Assembly (NCBI GenBank): GCA_020002185.1
Contig: CM034543.1
Coordinates: 31,361,399 to 31,425,398, forward strand
Reading direction: 5' to 3'
From: Paraescarpia echinospica
Taxonomy: Eukaryota > Annelida > Polychaeta > Sabellida > Siboglinidae
Length of the DNA: 64,000 nucleotides
Part shown: piece by piece, positions 24,574 through 38,049 of the stretch
How positions within the stretch are numbered: position 1 is the stretch's first letter
How the letters are laid out: every line of letters begins with the position of its first letter
Made by a program: the position numbers and the translations under genes
The notes under the pieces: generated by a model
Seen by the model: only the letters and a program-made list of their open reading frames with translations
What the model was told of the DNA's origin: nothing
Database searches by the model: none

Positions 24574-26699
24574 ATAAATGGTAGATAGTAGGTATTATGA
24601 TGAAGTAGAAACAGCAAAGCAATATGCTTGCCATAATAAAGTAATATACAGTTTTGACCATTGTTATCAATAAGAACAAACACACAGTGTACAACTGTAA
24701 TACAATGGATGGACAACATCAACAAAAACAGCTGAGTCGTATAGTTAATTTCGGTGCAATTAGACACCAAAGACAAAGTCACGCAGTGTGCAACACTAAT
24801 ATAGAAGATACACAACAACAACAAAAACAACATAATCGTAGACGTAGAGTTCATTTCACCGGTGGAGTCAGACATAAAAGTCGCAGAAATCGTACCTTGG
24901 TTTTGATCTGACCGTGACCAGATGACCAGTAAGCAATATGGACATGATTAATTCATAATGTGTTTTTAAGTGACAATTTTACGTTCACTGGCATGGATTA
25001 TAAATGTGTGATAATGTTTGACATTATTTAATTAAAAGTCATCATCGAACGTTTTTGATTTACTCATCCAATGCGGAATGAGTTTGGCCATTGCGGGTAG
25101 AAATCGGCCAATACGGGATTTGGCAGTAAGCCAAGTGGCAATAAGGTCAGGCGTACGATCACGTTATCAACGACCCGTTTTTGCCGTATTGGTTCAATAA
25201 TTTATATAATATATTACTAATAATACAACATATTGTTATCTGGTGAGTATATAATATATGTTTACATTCTTATTAAATTGTGTATGTCTTTTATTAATAC
25301 TAGCAAAAATTCAAATCCCCTAACGAGATGCCTTGGTAGTTGACAGTCCTGATAACAATATTTACGAAATGTTAGAAAACACAGCATCGTTTCATAAACA
25401 CCTTAACGCGCTAAGATATGCCATGGTGTGTATTCAAAATGACGAAGGTCGGGGAGAATGTTCACGTCCATCGATAGGCCCTTGTCGTGATAGTGTAGAG
25501 TTGTCAAATAACTCTCATATTGGTATGAGAGTAGACATATGCATATTTTGCAGCGTCTAGTCCATGTTGCCAAGTCTACAATGACGCAGGAACCGTTTTC
25601 TCGACGTATTTGCAACGCGCGCGTGGTTCGTGCTATTGTTAAATTTCACGTTCCGAACTACTGATTTACTTCATAAAAGGCGACATCGTGACCTGTATGG
25701 AGTATTTTTGTTTTTAAATATAGGTCTTACGTCCACGCGTGTTGCCGTAGATAACTCCACGAAAATGGTGCTGTGATCGTTCCGCACTCTGATCCCATGC
25801 CCAATGATTGTTATACGACATAATGTGTACGCAGAGAAATAATGTTAATATCAATTTTAACTTCACATTATCACGTGTTTAATACTCTCACGTTATAATG
25901 CATTGTTCATTCTACGACTACCACTGATTATTATAATAATAATCTATAATTACGAACCTGTTTAGATGTGTCAATTAATTGCTATATTCCAACTTTACTA
26001 TACTACCAAAATATGTTGAAGGACTCTCGCGGAAGCATCTTGCCGAGGCGTAGTGTAAGTACGCCGGTATCTCATTCGAAAGAAGCAGGATGCGGTTGTT
26101 TCGAATATTGATTTCGTTTACTCTACACGTTGTCTTAATCCATTCAGTTGGAGAATTCAGTACCTATACAGTGATGGATATAACTATCATAACAACGAAA
26201 CGTCGTCGCGCACTAATGACAGTGTAGACGGTTCTCGAAGAACCCAGATGATGTTTCAAAACCAACGCAGCGTTAGGGTGTGCTGTAAGCCAGCGTTGCG
26301 AAGCGTTATAACGGGGTGGTTGGCTTAAACAGCATCACACAAGTAGCGTTACAAGCTTTTCGCTAATTGGTTATAGTGGCGTTAGTGTTAGAATTGCAGT
26401 ACATGATGAAATTTGATCCGTTCTGAAAGGTAAATTTAAAAAGGATACGCGCTTTCCATGGTGAAACGCTGCACATATTGATGACATAATACATAATTGC
26501 ATCACGGTTCCCATTCACATGTACGTTCGCTTACTAAATTTTTATATTACGTATTTGTGTCTTACTAAACTGGGAACCACAATTTCGTTCATATAGTCGC
26601 AGTAAACTAGGATTTTGCGATGTATACTTTTAAAAATAAAACTAACGTTACGTTGAAGCCGGACTGCTGTTCTTGAGGAACAAAACCAGGGTATATCGG

Positions 26700-27180
26700 T
26701 AACAAGTCACTTTCCTTGGTGAGTAGATACTTTTTGACGTTTTAGCAGGTGTGAATACGGTACATCTCTCGATCTCCCCGAACTATTTCTACGCAGATGT
26801 CTTGCTGCCCTTTCGGAAACGCACATTTTGAACACTGTTGTTTTTTCCCACAAAAAACGTAACTGAAACCTATTTGAGAAAATATATACGTCTAGGGAGG
26901 AACCAAATATCACTATAACAAAAAATTCGCATTACTAATTGTGAAATTGCATGCAGGCGAACGAGCGCAGGTGTGAAAACGGTACATCTTTCGTTCTCCC
27001 TGGATTATTTCGGTGCAGTTGTCTTGGCGCCCTTTCGGCGAGGCGCATTTTTCAACGCTGCTGTTATTGGTCACACAAAAAGGCAACTGAATATGTATTT
27101 GAGCAATACGTCTAGAGAGTAACCAAACCGCGCAAAGGCTAAATTTGGGTTAAAAAATGAAGTTCGACAATTAGCAGCGC
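26700..27180. repeat. Two-copy tandem module near the unit's outer end (copy C)
   Basis: Two modules, each holding GGTGTGAA(T/A)ACGGTACATCT, a CTTTCGG(A/C) stretch and ACGTCTAG(G/A)GAG; counterpart of 890-1185. Confidence 0.6.
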
Positions 27181-28000
27181 CACCCGACGGATAACTGGGT
27201 AGGAGAAATAACTGTCTAATTATCTATACAATCGCGTTTTGCGTGTACATCTGTAATCACGCACCCACGACCCTGAAACTCTGGGATCCGATGAGCTGGT
27301 TCTTTGGTAAATATATACTTACTGGTGTAACCCTCATATTTGTGTGCGTTCAATGTGGCGTGTTGGTTTCGTTCGAATATTTGTATTTTAAGATCCGTTA
27401 ATGCTAGTTTTACAGAAATTAAGTGGCTTTAGGTAAACTCGGAAGGTTGCAATAACAAGGGTGAAGAAATGTGATTTAAACAACGAATATGTTGTTGACT
27501 GATTGGGAGTAATTAATATATCACTTAATTTTACATTATCACCATTAACTGCAAATGATAGTTGAGCTATGAGAAAAGCAGTTTGCTTAGGATATTATTT
27601 TCTGACAGAATCGACAGTAACGTTAACTACATTTAGTGAACATTCATAAAAACGGTCCCTGAACATAAGAAACTAAGCAATGGCATATTGTGAGCAAAGC
27701 TATATTGAATGTGGATTCTTCACAGATTGTTGAAGAGAAATATGATACTTGACCTATTCCTTTATATCGACGAATATATTCGACCAGAAAAAGGGTTGAA
27801 CAGAGAGAGATAATTAGTTATCACTGCTTTATTGTTAGGTATGTAATAACAGCTCTATTATATGTGTTAAACTCTAAAACAAAGGGATTATTCCAAGCTT
27901 GCAAAACTCATTGGGCCAATGTAGTACCAATGAAACTTATGCAGTAGTCATCATTGGCCAAATCATGTCTTCCTAGCTGGGTTTCAGCAATATTTAGTGT

Positions 28001-28212
28001 ACACAAATATGCTCGGATATGTTCGTGGGCGCTATCCGTCGTGGACCCTAGGCATGTGCGTATACGTGCATAGTTCTTAATCCGCCACTAAAAATAATGC
28101 AATTGATAAGTAGAGGCTCTCTTCTGGTCGCGAGCTCCCTCCAAGAATGAAGTTGGGAGGAGCTCGCGACCGGAAACGAGTCGCTGTTGGGAGAGTGATA
28201 ATAAAGGTCAAT
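28001..28212. other. Copy C-specific insert with a 13-bp perfect hairpin
   Basis: Copy A reads straight from GAAACCAAGCTAGC to CATATTGTATGATACTG, whereas C has about 200 extra bases here. Inside, GGTCGCGAGCTCC (28126-28138) pairs perfectly with GGAGCTCGCGACC (28159-28171) across a 20-base loop. The minus strand also carries TAGTGGCGGATTAAG. It may be a small MITE or SINE-like insert, or a sequence deleted from A. Confidence 0.5.
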
Positions 28213-28430
28213 ATCAGACAATATGCAGCCTGAGCTACTTTCATGAGATCCGCCCTCCGTACGACAAGATGATGATGACGCAGATACTCAAACATAAAGC
28301 TGTACTTCCTGTCAGTACAAAACACCTTTTTGAAAAATGCACCTGTTTGTGACGGCAAATTCGAGAAGGCACTAAAATATAACCCAGGTGCCAGTGAGCA
28401 CGTGTTCACGCTGAAGTAATCTCTGGTTTG
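28213..28430 (-). other. Remnant of unknown coding sequence at the unit edge
   Basis: On the minus strand this reads KYSFMFEYLRHHHLVVRRAD; the matching stretch of copy A (about 34-110, plus) reads KYSFLVERLHDYHLVV in one frame. The conserved reading suggests an old coding fragment, but I do not recognise it and copy A is frame-broken next to it. The 110-codon frame over 28077-28409 also covers the copy C-specific insert, so it is not a gene as it stands. Confidence 0.25.
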
Positions 28431-28540
28431 TTTGATATCGCGCTAAAGATCACGTCTGCATTTTAATAAAAAGGTTCGTTTGGTGTTTTTGTACGAGACA
28501 AGGATCACGTAGGCACAGCACGACAGGCACGGTTGGTTGC

Positions 28541-28549
28541 TATATAAAG
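28541..28549 (+). promoter_or_regulatory. TATA box of the effector-type gene
   Basis: TATATAAAG lies in GGTTGCTATATAAAGAGGGA, followed about 30 bases on by the presumed transcription start. The surrounding 200 bases (28440-28640) are shared, with divergence, with three promoter copies in units A, B and C. GATCACGT occurs twice upstream (28448 and 28503). Confidence 0.75.
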
Positions 28550-28571
28550 AGGGAGTATGTGTGATTCAACA

Positions 28572-28624
28572 CCGGCAGAGCAGGACTCGATACAGGAACG
28601 AAAACCTTCTTGTTGCAGAATCAG
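28572..28624 (+). other. 5' untranslated first exon of the effector-type gene
   Basis: The leader starts near CCGGCAGAGCAGG (position inferred from the TATA box) and ends at AATCAG before the splice donor GTAAGT at 28625. No ATG lies within it. Intron 1 runs 28625-28751 and ends TTTTATAG. Confidence 0.65.
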
Positions 28625-28769
28625 GTAAGTTGGTTTGATGTTTGTTTTTAATAAAAGGATAATATGTTAAAAGTTGTTCTGCAAGTACTGAATAGCTTTG
28701 GTTAACGGCTCGTACGTCTATTTCACGAACTCCAGTTATTTTCTTTTATAGACTTGTCGTGTGGAGACT

Positions 28770-30455
<1,686 letters not shown>

Positions 30456-30559
30456 AGGCAACGCTCGCCAGGTAGCGCATGTAGTTCACCACTTGTCCGT
30501 CAAGAGTCGCCACAACGCCAACAGACAACAGCAAGGAGGTGTCAACTAAAATTATCACT

Positions 30560-31590
30560 TGATTACAATTGACTCTTTGTAATGGATTCGCTTTATACAG
30601 TTATAGTTCACCCGTCTATGTATTATGCTCCATCCGCCCCATAGTTTTATTATAATGTTGTGTGATCTTGAAAACATGGAAACTATATATGTGATCACTC
30701 CTTACCCACCTGAGCTGTCACCAGTAACTTGTTACATGGTATGATTTCTTGTACCACGGTGAGCTGTCTTGACACATTGTACGACATTATCTGCGGTCAG
30801 TGAATCAGTGATAATAAAACGTACTCCGCCAAAAATGGATGTGTTTTTATTTATGTATGGCCACAGATTTCCGGAAATCACTAAAACAAGTTTTTTTGTG
30901 AAACGATTAATTTAATAAAATGCACGTATTATGGCACGTATTATGTAGCGTCTACGAAATAATCGAGAACATTTACTTTCACGATCGGAACATTGGGCCG
31001 ATATTCAATACATCAATTACTCGTGCACACCTCCTTTTATCACAACACGTCTACAACACAGGATGTTCAACGTGATCTTTACCTCACGAGAGGAGATGTG
31101 TCAGGGGTTTTAACGTCGCAGCTCCCTCATGTATTAGGAACAACACTCTATCCCCCTCTTGCTTCCGCAAACAGTTCTTTGTCTACGATCCATTAAGTCC
31201 CTATATGGTTTTATGTTCGACTTGGTGGAAAACATATTCGAGAAACTGTTGCACAAATGTTTATTCTCTCACATTTATTCTTCAGCCCGACGTGAAGGTG
31301 CAGAACCGTACGTGAGCTCGTTACATGTGTGTCTCGTTGGTTAACTGACTTATTATAACATTTACATGTAAAAACAGAACACAGTAGAGCAGGTCGCAAT
31401 GTGTTAATTCCTGTTTTCAGTGGGACTGCAACATATCTCCAATCAGACATAGGGTGATGTGATCACCCGGTAATCGAACATTTATTGAAGTGTTACCTTA
31501 CTGCGCGGTGCTGCGTTTCAAAATGTACCAAGCAAAATGCAGCTAGAGAACTGCATCGACTGCGGTGTTGAGACAAAGAAATACAGCATT
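30560..31590. other. 3' UTR and downstream flank of the effector-type gene
   Basis: No other gene was recognised. Much of it recurs inverted at 40830-41632. Matched anchors: CTGATTCACT(GA/AA)C near the poly(A) site, TCCGATCGTG(A/G)AAGTA(A/G)ATGTTCTCGATT, and TTTTG(C/T)TTGGTAC(A/G)TTTT. Confidence 0.6.
30813..30818 (+). terminator. Polyadenylation signal of the effector-type gene
   Basis: AATAAA inside GATAATAAAACGTACTCC, about 360 bases after the stop codon. The inverted remnant at 41500-41560 keeps the surrounding GTGATTCAC-like sequence but with AATAAA degraded to CAATAAAC. Confidence 0.7.
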
Positions 31591-31599
31591 ATCTCACCT

Positions 31600-31790
31600 C
31601 TTACGTCATATATCACACACGTCACTCTCACGTCATACCTCGGAATTCACACACGTCACAAGTCATGCATACGTCACGTCCCGCACACGTTACAACTCAC
31701 ATAATAATTCATGTCACATGATGTTCACGTCACACTTCACACACGTCATGTCTCACACATCACACCTCAAACGCATAACATCATGTCACT
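31600..31790. repeat. Cluster of ACGTCA motifs
   Basis: Seven ACGTCA (TGACGT) strings and many CACAC or TCACA variants lie in 190 bases, like a degenerate 8-12-base minisatellite. A shorter inverted counterpart rich in GTGTGACGTGTGTGAG lies at 40719-40800. TGACGT is the half site bound by CREB/ATF factors, but repetition explains it more simply. Confidence 0.6.
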
Positions 31791-31943
31791 GAGATCGCAT
31801 AAAGTCACAATCCCTGGTGATCTTGTGGAGCAACATATTTCTACAAACGCGTGAACTGGAGTGACATAAATTGCCTACAATTTGAGACCGGGCCCATAAC
31901 CAGGGGAGTTCACGTTTTTGTGAACCCTCTTTTCTTCAAAATG

Positions 31944-32943
31944 NNNNNNNNNNNNNNNNNNNNNNNNNNNNNNNNNNNNNNNNNNNNNNNNNNNNNNNNN
32001 NNNNNNNNNNNNNNNNNNNNNNNNNNNNNNNNNNNNNNNNNNNNNNNNNNNNNNNNNNNNNNNNNNNNNNNNNNNNNNNNNNNNNNNNNNNNNNNNNNNN
32101 NNNNNNNNNNNNNNNNNNNNNNNNNNNNNNNNNNNNNNNNNNNNNNNNNNNNNNNNNNNNNNNNNNNNNNNNNNNNNNNNNNNNNNNNNNNNNNNNNNNN
32201 NNNNNNNNNNNNNNNNNNNNNNNNNNNNNNNNNNNNNNNNNNNNNNNNNNNNNNNNNNNNNNNNNNNNNNNNNNNNNNNNNNNNNNNNNNNNNNNNNNNN
32301 NNNNNNNNNNNNNNNNNNNNNNNNNNNNNNNNNNNNNNNNNNNNNNNNNNNNNNNNNNNNNNNNNNNNNNNNNNNNNNNNNNNNNNNNNNNNNNNNNNNN
32401 NNNNNNNNNNNNNNNNNNNNNNNNNNNNNNNNNNNNNNNNNNNNNNNNNNNNNNNNNNNNNNNNNNNNNNNNNNNNNNNNNNNNNNNNNNNNNNNNNNNN
32501 NNNNNNNNNNNNNNNNNNNNNNNNNNNNNNNNNNNNNNNNNNNNNNNNNNNNNNNNNNNNNNNNNNNNNNNNNNNNNNNNNNNNNNNNNNNNNNNNNNNN
32601 NNNNNNNNNNNNNNNNNNNNNNNNNNNNNNNNNNNNNNNNNNNNNNNNNNNNNNNNNNNNNNNNNNNNNNNNNNNNNNNNNNNNNNNNNNNNNNNNNNNN
32701 NNNNNNNNNNNNNNNNNNNNNNNNNNNNNNNNNNNNNNNNNNNNNNNNNNNNNNNNNNNNNNNNNNNNNNNNNNNNNNNNNNNNNNNNNNNNNNNNNNNN
32801 NNNNNNNNNNNNNNNNNNNNNNNNNNNNNNNNNNNNNNNNNNNNNNNNNNNNNNNNNNNNNNNNNNNNNNNNNNNNNNNNNNNNNNNNNNNNNNNNNNNN
32901 NNNNNNNNNNNNNNNNNNNNNNNNNNNNNNNNNNNNNNNNNNN
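31944..32943. other. Assembly gap of exactly 1,000 N
   Basis: A run of N of round length, so probably a gap of estimated or arbitrary size. The long frames across it are meaningless. Confidence 0.99.
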
Positions 32944-33540
32944 ACGCTTAATTACTGTCAAAGATTGATGCATGCATGCACTGAGAATAAATTCAAATCA
33001 TGGATACTATTGGAACAATAGTGTCTGTCTAATGCCCCCCAAAATGCTACAAAGAAACAAATTGTGCAAAAAAATGCGTAACAAATGAGGACAAACATGT
33101 GTCCGATGATAACGTGGATTTAAAAGTATGTTCGCGCGTTTATGTACCATCTCGTTTAGGCAAGTCTCGTCTGTGTTCTCGATTATCCACGTGAATTCGG
33201 TGAACACGGCGAGAAGTGAAAATGGTATTGGGATAAAACCATTGAAAAATACGAGGTACGGAAATTGGCCCCCAAGCCCGGTCATGGTAAAATGCCCTCC
33301 CAGAAAAAGGCTTAGGCTCAGGCAGTGTTCATTTGAGAAGAAAAACAGTCATTTTTTATATTGACTGTAATTTTATGTGCTAACTCTTTTTTAGATTGAG
33401 TGCCTCCATGTTGACATAGAACATAGCATGTGATATATTTCTATTTTGCCAATATTGTTTCCTTATCCGACGTACACAAATTTACCATTTTCAAGCTGAA
33501 AAGAAATTAATGCATGTAAATGTAATATATGGATATATAG
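32944..33540. other. No recognisable feature
   Basis: Unique-looking sequence between the gap and a microsatellite. The 78- and 92-codon frames here lack motifs and overlap on opposite strands. Confidence 0.5.
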
Positions 33541-33692
<152 letters not shown>

Positions 33693-33839
33693 CCTTGCAC
33701 GTCAGATTAGAAGAAAACTTTGTTTTTAGAATATTTATATACAAACTATAAAACAATATTTTTACATTTTGGATTATTTCACAGTTTGTAAAGGCATAAT
33801 TAATCACCATTAGCCAGACAAATTGTTTCACTTTCAAGT

Positions 33840-34440
33840 TCCATGCATGAACTTGCTCTATCCGTTTGTCAATTCACAAAGACTAACTCAATTTAATTAT
33901 CACGCGGGAAGCCTTTTTATTTTGGCTTAAAAATTGGCGTAAGAATCCATTGCATTGAAAATGTAAATATATTAACCTATTTAAATCGGATAATCTGAAA
34001 TAAATGATGAGCGCAGACTTTGATTGGGTTGGAATGGATCATTATTATGTAGTAGCTATTTCTCAGTTAGTCTTCAGTTGGCTGCATTATTTTATCTAAA
34101 TGATCACATTGACTTTCAGTTAAATCTGAAAAAGTAGGCCATTAATATGTGCATTCGTAGGTGATTTAGTAATTTATTTGTTACAGAGTGTGTGCAATCG
34201 GAGTTTCATGGGAAGGTTGGTGCAAAGGATGTACGGATGATCACGCAGGAGAAAATTAGCAATGTCATAAAATCAGAAAATGGCTGCTGATAACAAGTAA
34301 TTTAAGGGCAAGGGAAATTATCAAATGCGGCTAGATAGTATTGGACATTGAAGCATTTATACATACGTGTGGTTAATTGCATGACTGCATGATATACTGC
34401 ATGTGAATATTTCATGCAGTGAGCTACATAGTTGAAGATC
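33840..34440. other. No recognisable feature
   Basis: AT-rich sequence with no long frame and no visible homology to other parts of the window. Confidence 0.5.
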
Positions 34441-34490
34441 TATCAGTGAGTGAGAATTTTATTATGCTTTTATAATTGTTTTGTGTTTGT

Positions 34491-34737
<247 letters not shown>

Positions 34738-34769
34738 GTATGCAATTGAATGGTTTGACATGTGTAGCA

Positions 34770-35905
34770 AATCAAATCAAAATCAAATCAAATCTTATTT
34801 TATAACAATAACAAACAGCAACATAAGCGAATACACAAAACAATCGTTTACAAAAGTAATGTTGTGTCGCATGGGGTCACATGGCATGTTAGATGCCGTC
34901 TTCCTATGACTCCACTAGAATAATGTTAAACTACGACACACATATACACGTGTAGGATAACAATATTATAACGATGACCGTGTGACAGCGGACTGAGGGT
35001 TTGATGGAATGAATAATAATAATTATACAACATAATTGTATGAGCTTTATCCGGTTCTAACGTAGATATAAAACACCTCTAACTGCATTCAACACATATG
35101 GGATTTAGGCAATGTACATAGTTTAGATAGCTGTCTATATATTGCTTGCATTTATATAGTAAAACTTTGAATTTTGGTCTAGATTTAGTGTGTTGTATCT
35201 TATAATCAAGACTATTCCATATTTTTATGAAATTATGTTTACGTAACCTAGATGAAACATGTGTTGTCGGTTTCTCTGTATGTAAGAGGTTATATTGTCT
35301 GGTAAGTCTGATATTAGTGGCTAAGTTCTTTTTTTAATATGTAATCTTTAAAGGATTTAGGCATTATGTTGGTAGTCATACATAAATAGTAAGACGTGCA
35401 GCTTGTATATATCACCAAATTTCAGTATATTTTTAGATTTCAAAATAGGATCGGTGTGACTTCTATATATTTTTTTATTTAATTATTCGTATAGCGCTTT
35501 TTTGTAAAAATGTCTTCTTTACAGTATTTCCATTTCCCCATTCTTGTACACCATAAGTTAGATGACTTTGAATTAAGGTAAAATAGAGGATTTTAAAGCA
35601 TTATGTGGCAGAACATTTTTCAATCTATTAATTGCAAAAATTGCTCTAGATATCTGATTAAATTAATATGTTTATTCCACGTTAAATGTTTATCAAAATG
35701 TACTCCCAAGAACGTCACTGTTTCTTCTTTGTTATGTTTACCAACATGATTTATACCTTCCCTGTTTAGTTTACAATTATTTACCTGGTATTTGTTATTT
35801 GGTGAACTAAATATGCAAAAGTGTGTCTTTTAAATATTTAAAGACAATTTATTGGCACAAAGCCAATCGTATAAATATATAAATTCTTGGTTTATACAAA
35901 TAATT
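34770..35905 (-). mobile_element. 5'-truncated LINE remnant
   Basis: On the minus strand the 5' edge begins inside the RT thumb region: YDWLCANKLSLNI (about 35870), KTHFCIFSSPNNKYQVNN, then TVTFLGVHFDKHLTWNKHIN (about 35735-35680), a standard LINE pattern (W-NKLSLN-KT, FLG-DLTW--HI). Later frames are broken by stops. The 3' end has short (TTTGAT)n repeats at 34770-34800. It is not part of the big unit. The clade could be CR1-like, but this is not certain. Confidence 0.65.
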
Positions 35906-36309
35906 TACATGAACAAAAATTGGATTTACAGTGACTGTACATAACATATGCATACACATACGTGTCATGTGATCAGTTAAGATTGGATTCTTTTTGTATG
36001 GCGTATGAAAATAGCAAATTATTGAGCATATATATATATATACTATATAGCTATTCAAAGGTTTGTTTGTTTGTGTATAATGGACTTATTTTTGTTTCAC
36101 AACATGCAATGATCGAATTAAGCGGTCGTGCATTCATGATTAATAAAACTTGATACGTGACTATATAACGTGGTTGTTTTGAATGTGTATGTGTGGGAAT
36201 ATAGTGGGTATACGTGTATAGTACTTTATTTGCCTGCACTGATTATCGTACCCATTCTTATATGTGCCATATATATGCATGTATGCATAGCTATAAGTGC
36301 CTCTACTAT

Positions 36310-37145
36310 ATACTATATAATTATTGTATATCACTTTGTATACACCATGTCATTAATTACACAGTATTTACGATGGCATACCATTATATTTACAATGGTA
36401 TAGATGCTATATACTTTTGAAGATCTTCAATTGCCATGGTAAATACTATTACTTGTATCTTGAATTATATGTACTATAGTATTGATCGTGATATGTACTA
36501 TACGATGGTATATCATGATAAATACAGTGATATATACATGGTACATTTCATGGTATTTACAATGGTACATACCATGATATGTACCATTGTACATGCAATT
36601 ATATTTATCGTGATATATGCCTTGGTTTACCATGTATGTACATGGTACATATCATGGTAATTACCATGGTACAACGATATGTACCATAGTATGTCATGGT
36701 ATTTATCATGATATATACCGTGATATACCATGGTATGAACTATGGTACATACCATGGTATATATCATTGTAAATACCATGACACATACCATGGTAAGTCG
36801 TTTGATATACTATGATATATATATATATATATATATACATATCATGACATACCATGGTATACCCCTGCCAAAACACCATGATATTTACCACGACTTATCT
36901 AAACAATAATATTTACCATGGTATACAATATATCATGATATACCGTGGCATACCCCTGCCAAAACACCATGATATTTAACACGATTTATCTAAACCATAA
37001 TATTTACCATGGTATACAATATATCATGATATACCATGGTATACCCCTGCCAAAACACCATGATATTTATCGTGGCTTAAACCATGGAATAACATAATAT
37101 TTACCCCTGCCAAAACACTATGATATTTATTACGGTATACCACGG
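36310..37145. repeat. Array of ATACCATGGTAT-like palindromes
   Basis: Dozens of short self-complementary words (ACCATGGTA, TACCATGATA, ATCATGGTA, GGTATACC) occur every 9-12 bases. From about 36855 they are organised into a higher-order unit of about 90 bases with CCCCTGCCAAAACACCATGA, at about 36860, 36952, 37045 and (partial) 37105. Because the words are palindromic, both strands carry the same pattern. A (TA)n tract sits at 36820-36837. Confidence 0.9.
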
Positions 37146-37149
37146 TTTT

Positions 37150-37780
37150 TTTTCATAAGGGTAGGATCGGCCAGTCCGAGATATGCTCCTGTAAAAACTC
37201 CCCGATAACCAGTGAGAACCTACTCCAGTACTGCCCACTACAGGATAACCACTGGAAGCATGCTTGGCCACAGGACACCCCCTCCCCCTGACCGAGTTGA
37301 CATAAGATGATCTCGTGGCACTGAGTTGTACATTATTTGTGAAGGCGACTGGTGTTTCCGTCTAGGTGATTGATAACCATCATTGTGTAGACTCCAGTAC
37401 ACGACTATGTTGTATGGCGGCAGGACTATACTGTTTGTTAAACCATGAATCCGCTTAGCAGTCCAAATAAGAACCCAACAATTAGCGATTTAATAAGCCA
37501 AGATTTTGCAAGCAGATCACACCGGACTGCAAGCATACACGGAATCACAGTTCGACTTATATGGGCATATAAGTCGAGTCTCGCAATTGGAGCAACAGGT
37601 CAAATCGCCTAAGATAGAAAATAAGCCGCCTTTGTATTGCAATGGCGCATATGTCTCCTATGCTCCTGTTAAACGTATTTTAGTAAGCATCCGATACATG
37701 CATTTAAATATTAACATACGGTGTTTCCAGAAATCCATTGTTATTTCTGATTTACTTTTTTGTTCATAGAGTCAAAATTA
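37150..37780. other. No recognised gene; short frame with coiled-coil look
   Basis: A plus-strand frame from 37506 includes AYTESQFDLYGHISRVSQLE, which has a heptad-like look, but no start context, splice signals or domain supports a gene. It could be a retroelement ORF1 scrap. Confidence 0.3.
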
Positions 37781-38045
37781 ATATTCCATAATATATGGCA
37801 TTTATGTTGCTTAACTCTCTGGAATATGTTCTCTCTTAGTGTTGGATCAGTTGAAAATATTATGCAATTTTGCCGTCATTTAAAATCTTATCTTTACAAC
37901 CTTACGTATCCACCTCAACTCCCATGCGCATCGATTCTCCTGCTAACGAATTTTATATAATAATAATAATAATAATAAGGTACTTCTATTGCGCCTAAAT
38001 AATCGGAAACCAAGCTCAGAGGCGCATCGATACAAAAAGGTTAGT
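37780..38045 (+). pseudogene. Independent LINE tails meeting at an (AAT)n tract
   Basis: Plus-strand codons at 37818 onward give LWNMFSLSVGSVENIMQF, related to the LINE scrap inside the big unit. From 37962 an (AAT)n tract is followed by AAGGTACTTCTATTGCGCCTAAATA, which is the 3' end of the same type of element in the opposite direction. Two LINE ends therefore seem to meet tail to tail outside the unit copies. Confidence 0.5.
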
Positions 38046-38049
38046 CAAT

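Larger units (their letters stand above)
21113..24893 (-). mobile_element. CR1/L2-like LINE inserted in copy C
   Basis: Copies A and B read continuously through this point (B 60780-60820), so the empty site is known. The element runs on the minus strand: 5' leader (24893-24575), endonuclease region (24573-23677), RT (23296-21826), C-terminal tail (21822-21559), and a 3' end CAATAAACGTTCATTCATCC at about 21113-21140 with a short ATTC-type tail. TCGT at both edges may be a short target duplication. Several frameshifts make it inactive. The stretch 21140-21550 is 3' UTR-like and includes a (TA)n tract at 21335-21357. Clade assignment rests on layout and motifs only. Confidence 0.8.
13387..28338 (-). 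repeat. Giant duplicated unit, copy C (right palindrome arm)
   Basis: Inverted relative to copy A. It is interrupted by a LINE (21113-24893). Compared with A and B it lacks about 0.6 kb near 14800 (A 11260-11870), the short-ORF region of A 4400-5000 near 19880, and the gag element interior, of which only a solo LTR remains (16824-17133). It has a much longer GT tract (18649-18966) and an extra insert of about 200 bases at 28001-28212. C is more diverged from A than B is, although C and A form the palindrome. Homology to A is visible out to about 28338; the effector-type gene starts about 200 bases later. Confidence 0.88.

Noticed and set aside
28077..28409. 110-codon minus-strand ORF upstream of the effector gene
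   Set aside because: It spans the boundary of a copy C-specific insert and the unit; only part shows old coding similarity to copy A, and nothing supports an intact gene.
31851..32973. Frames of 366 and 345 codons
   Set aside because: They cross the run of N and contain no real sequence.
36310..37145. CRISPR-like array
   Set aside because: No unique spacers between constant repeats; the words are overlapping palindromes, and the context is eukaryotic.
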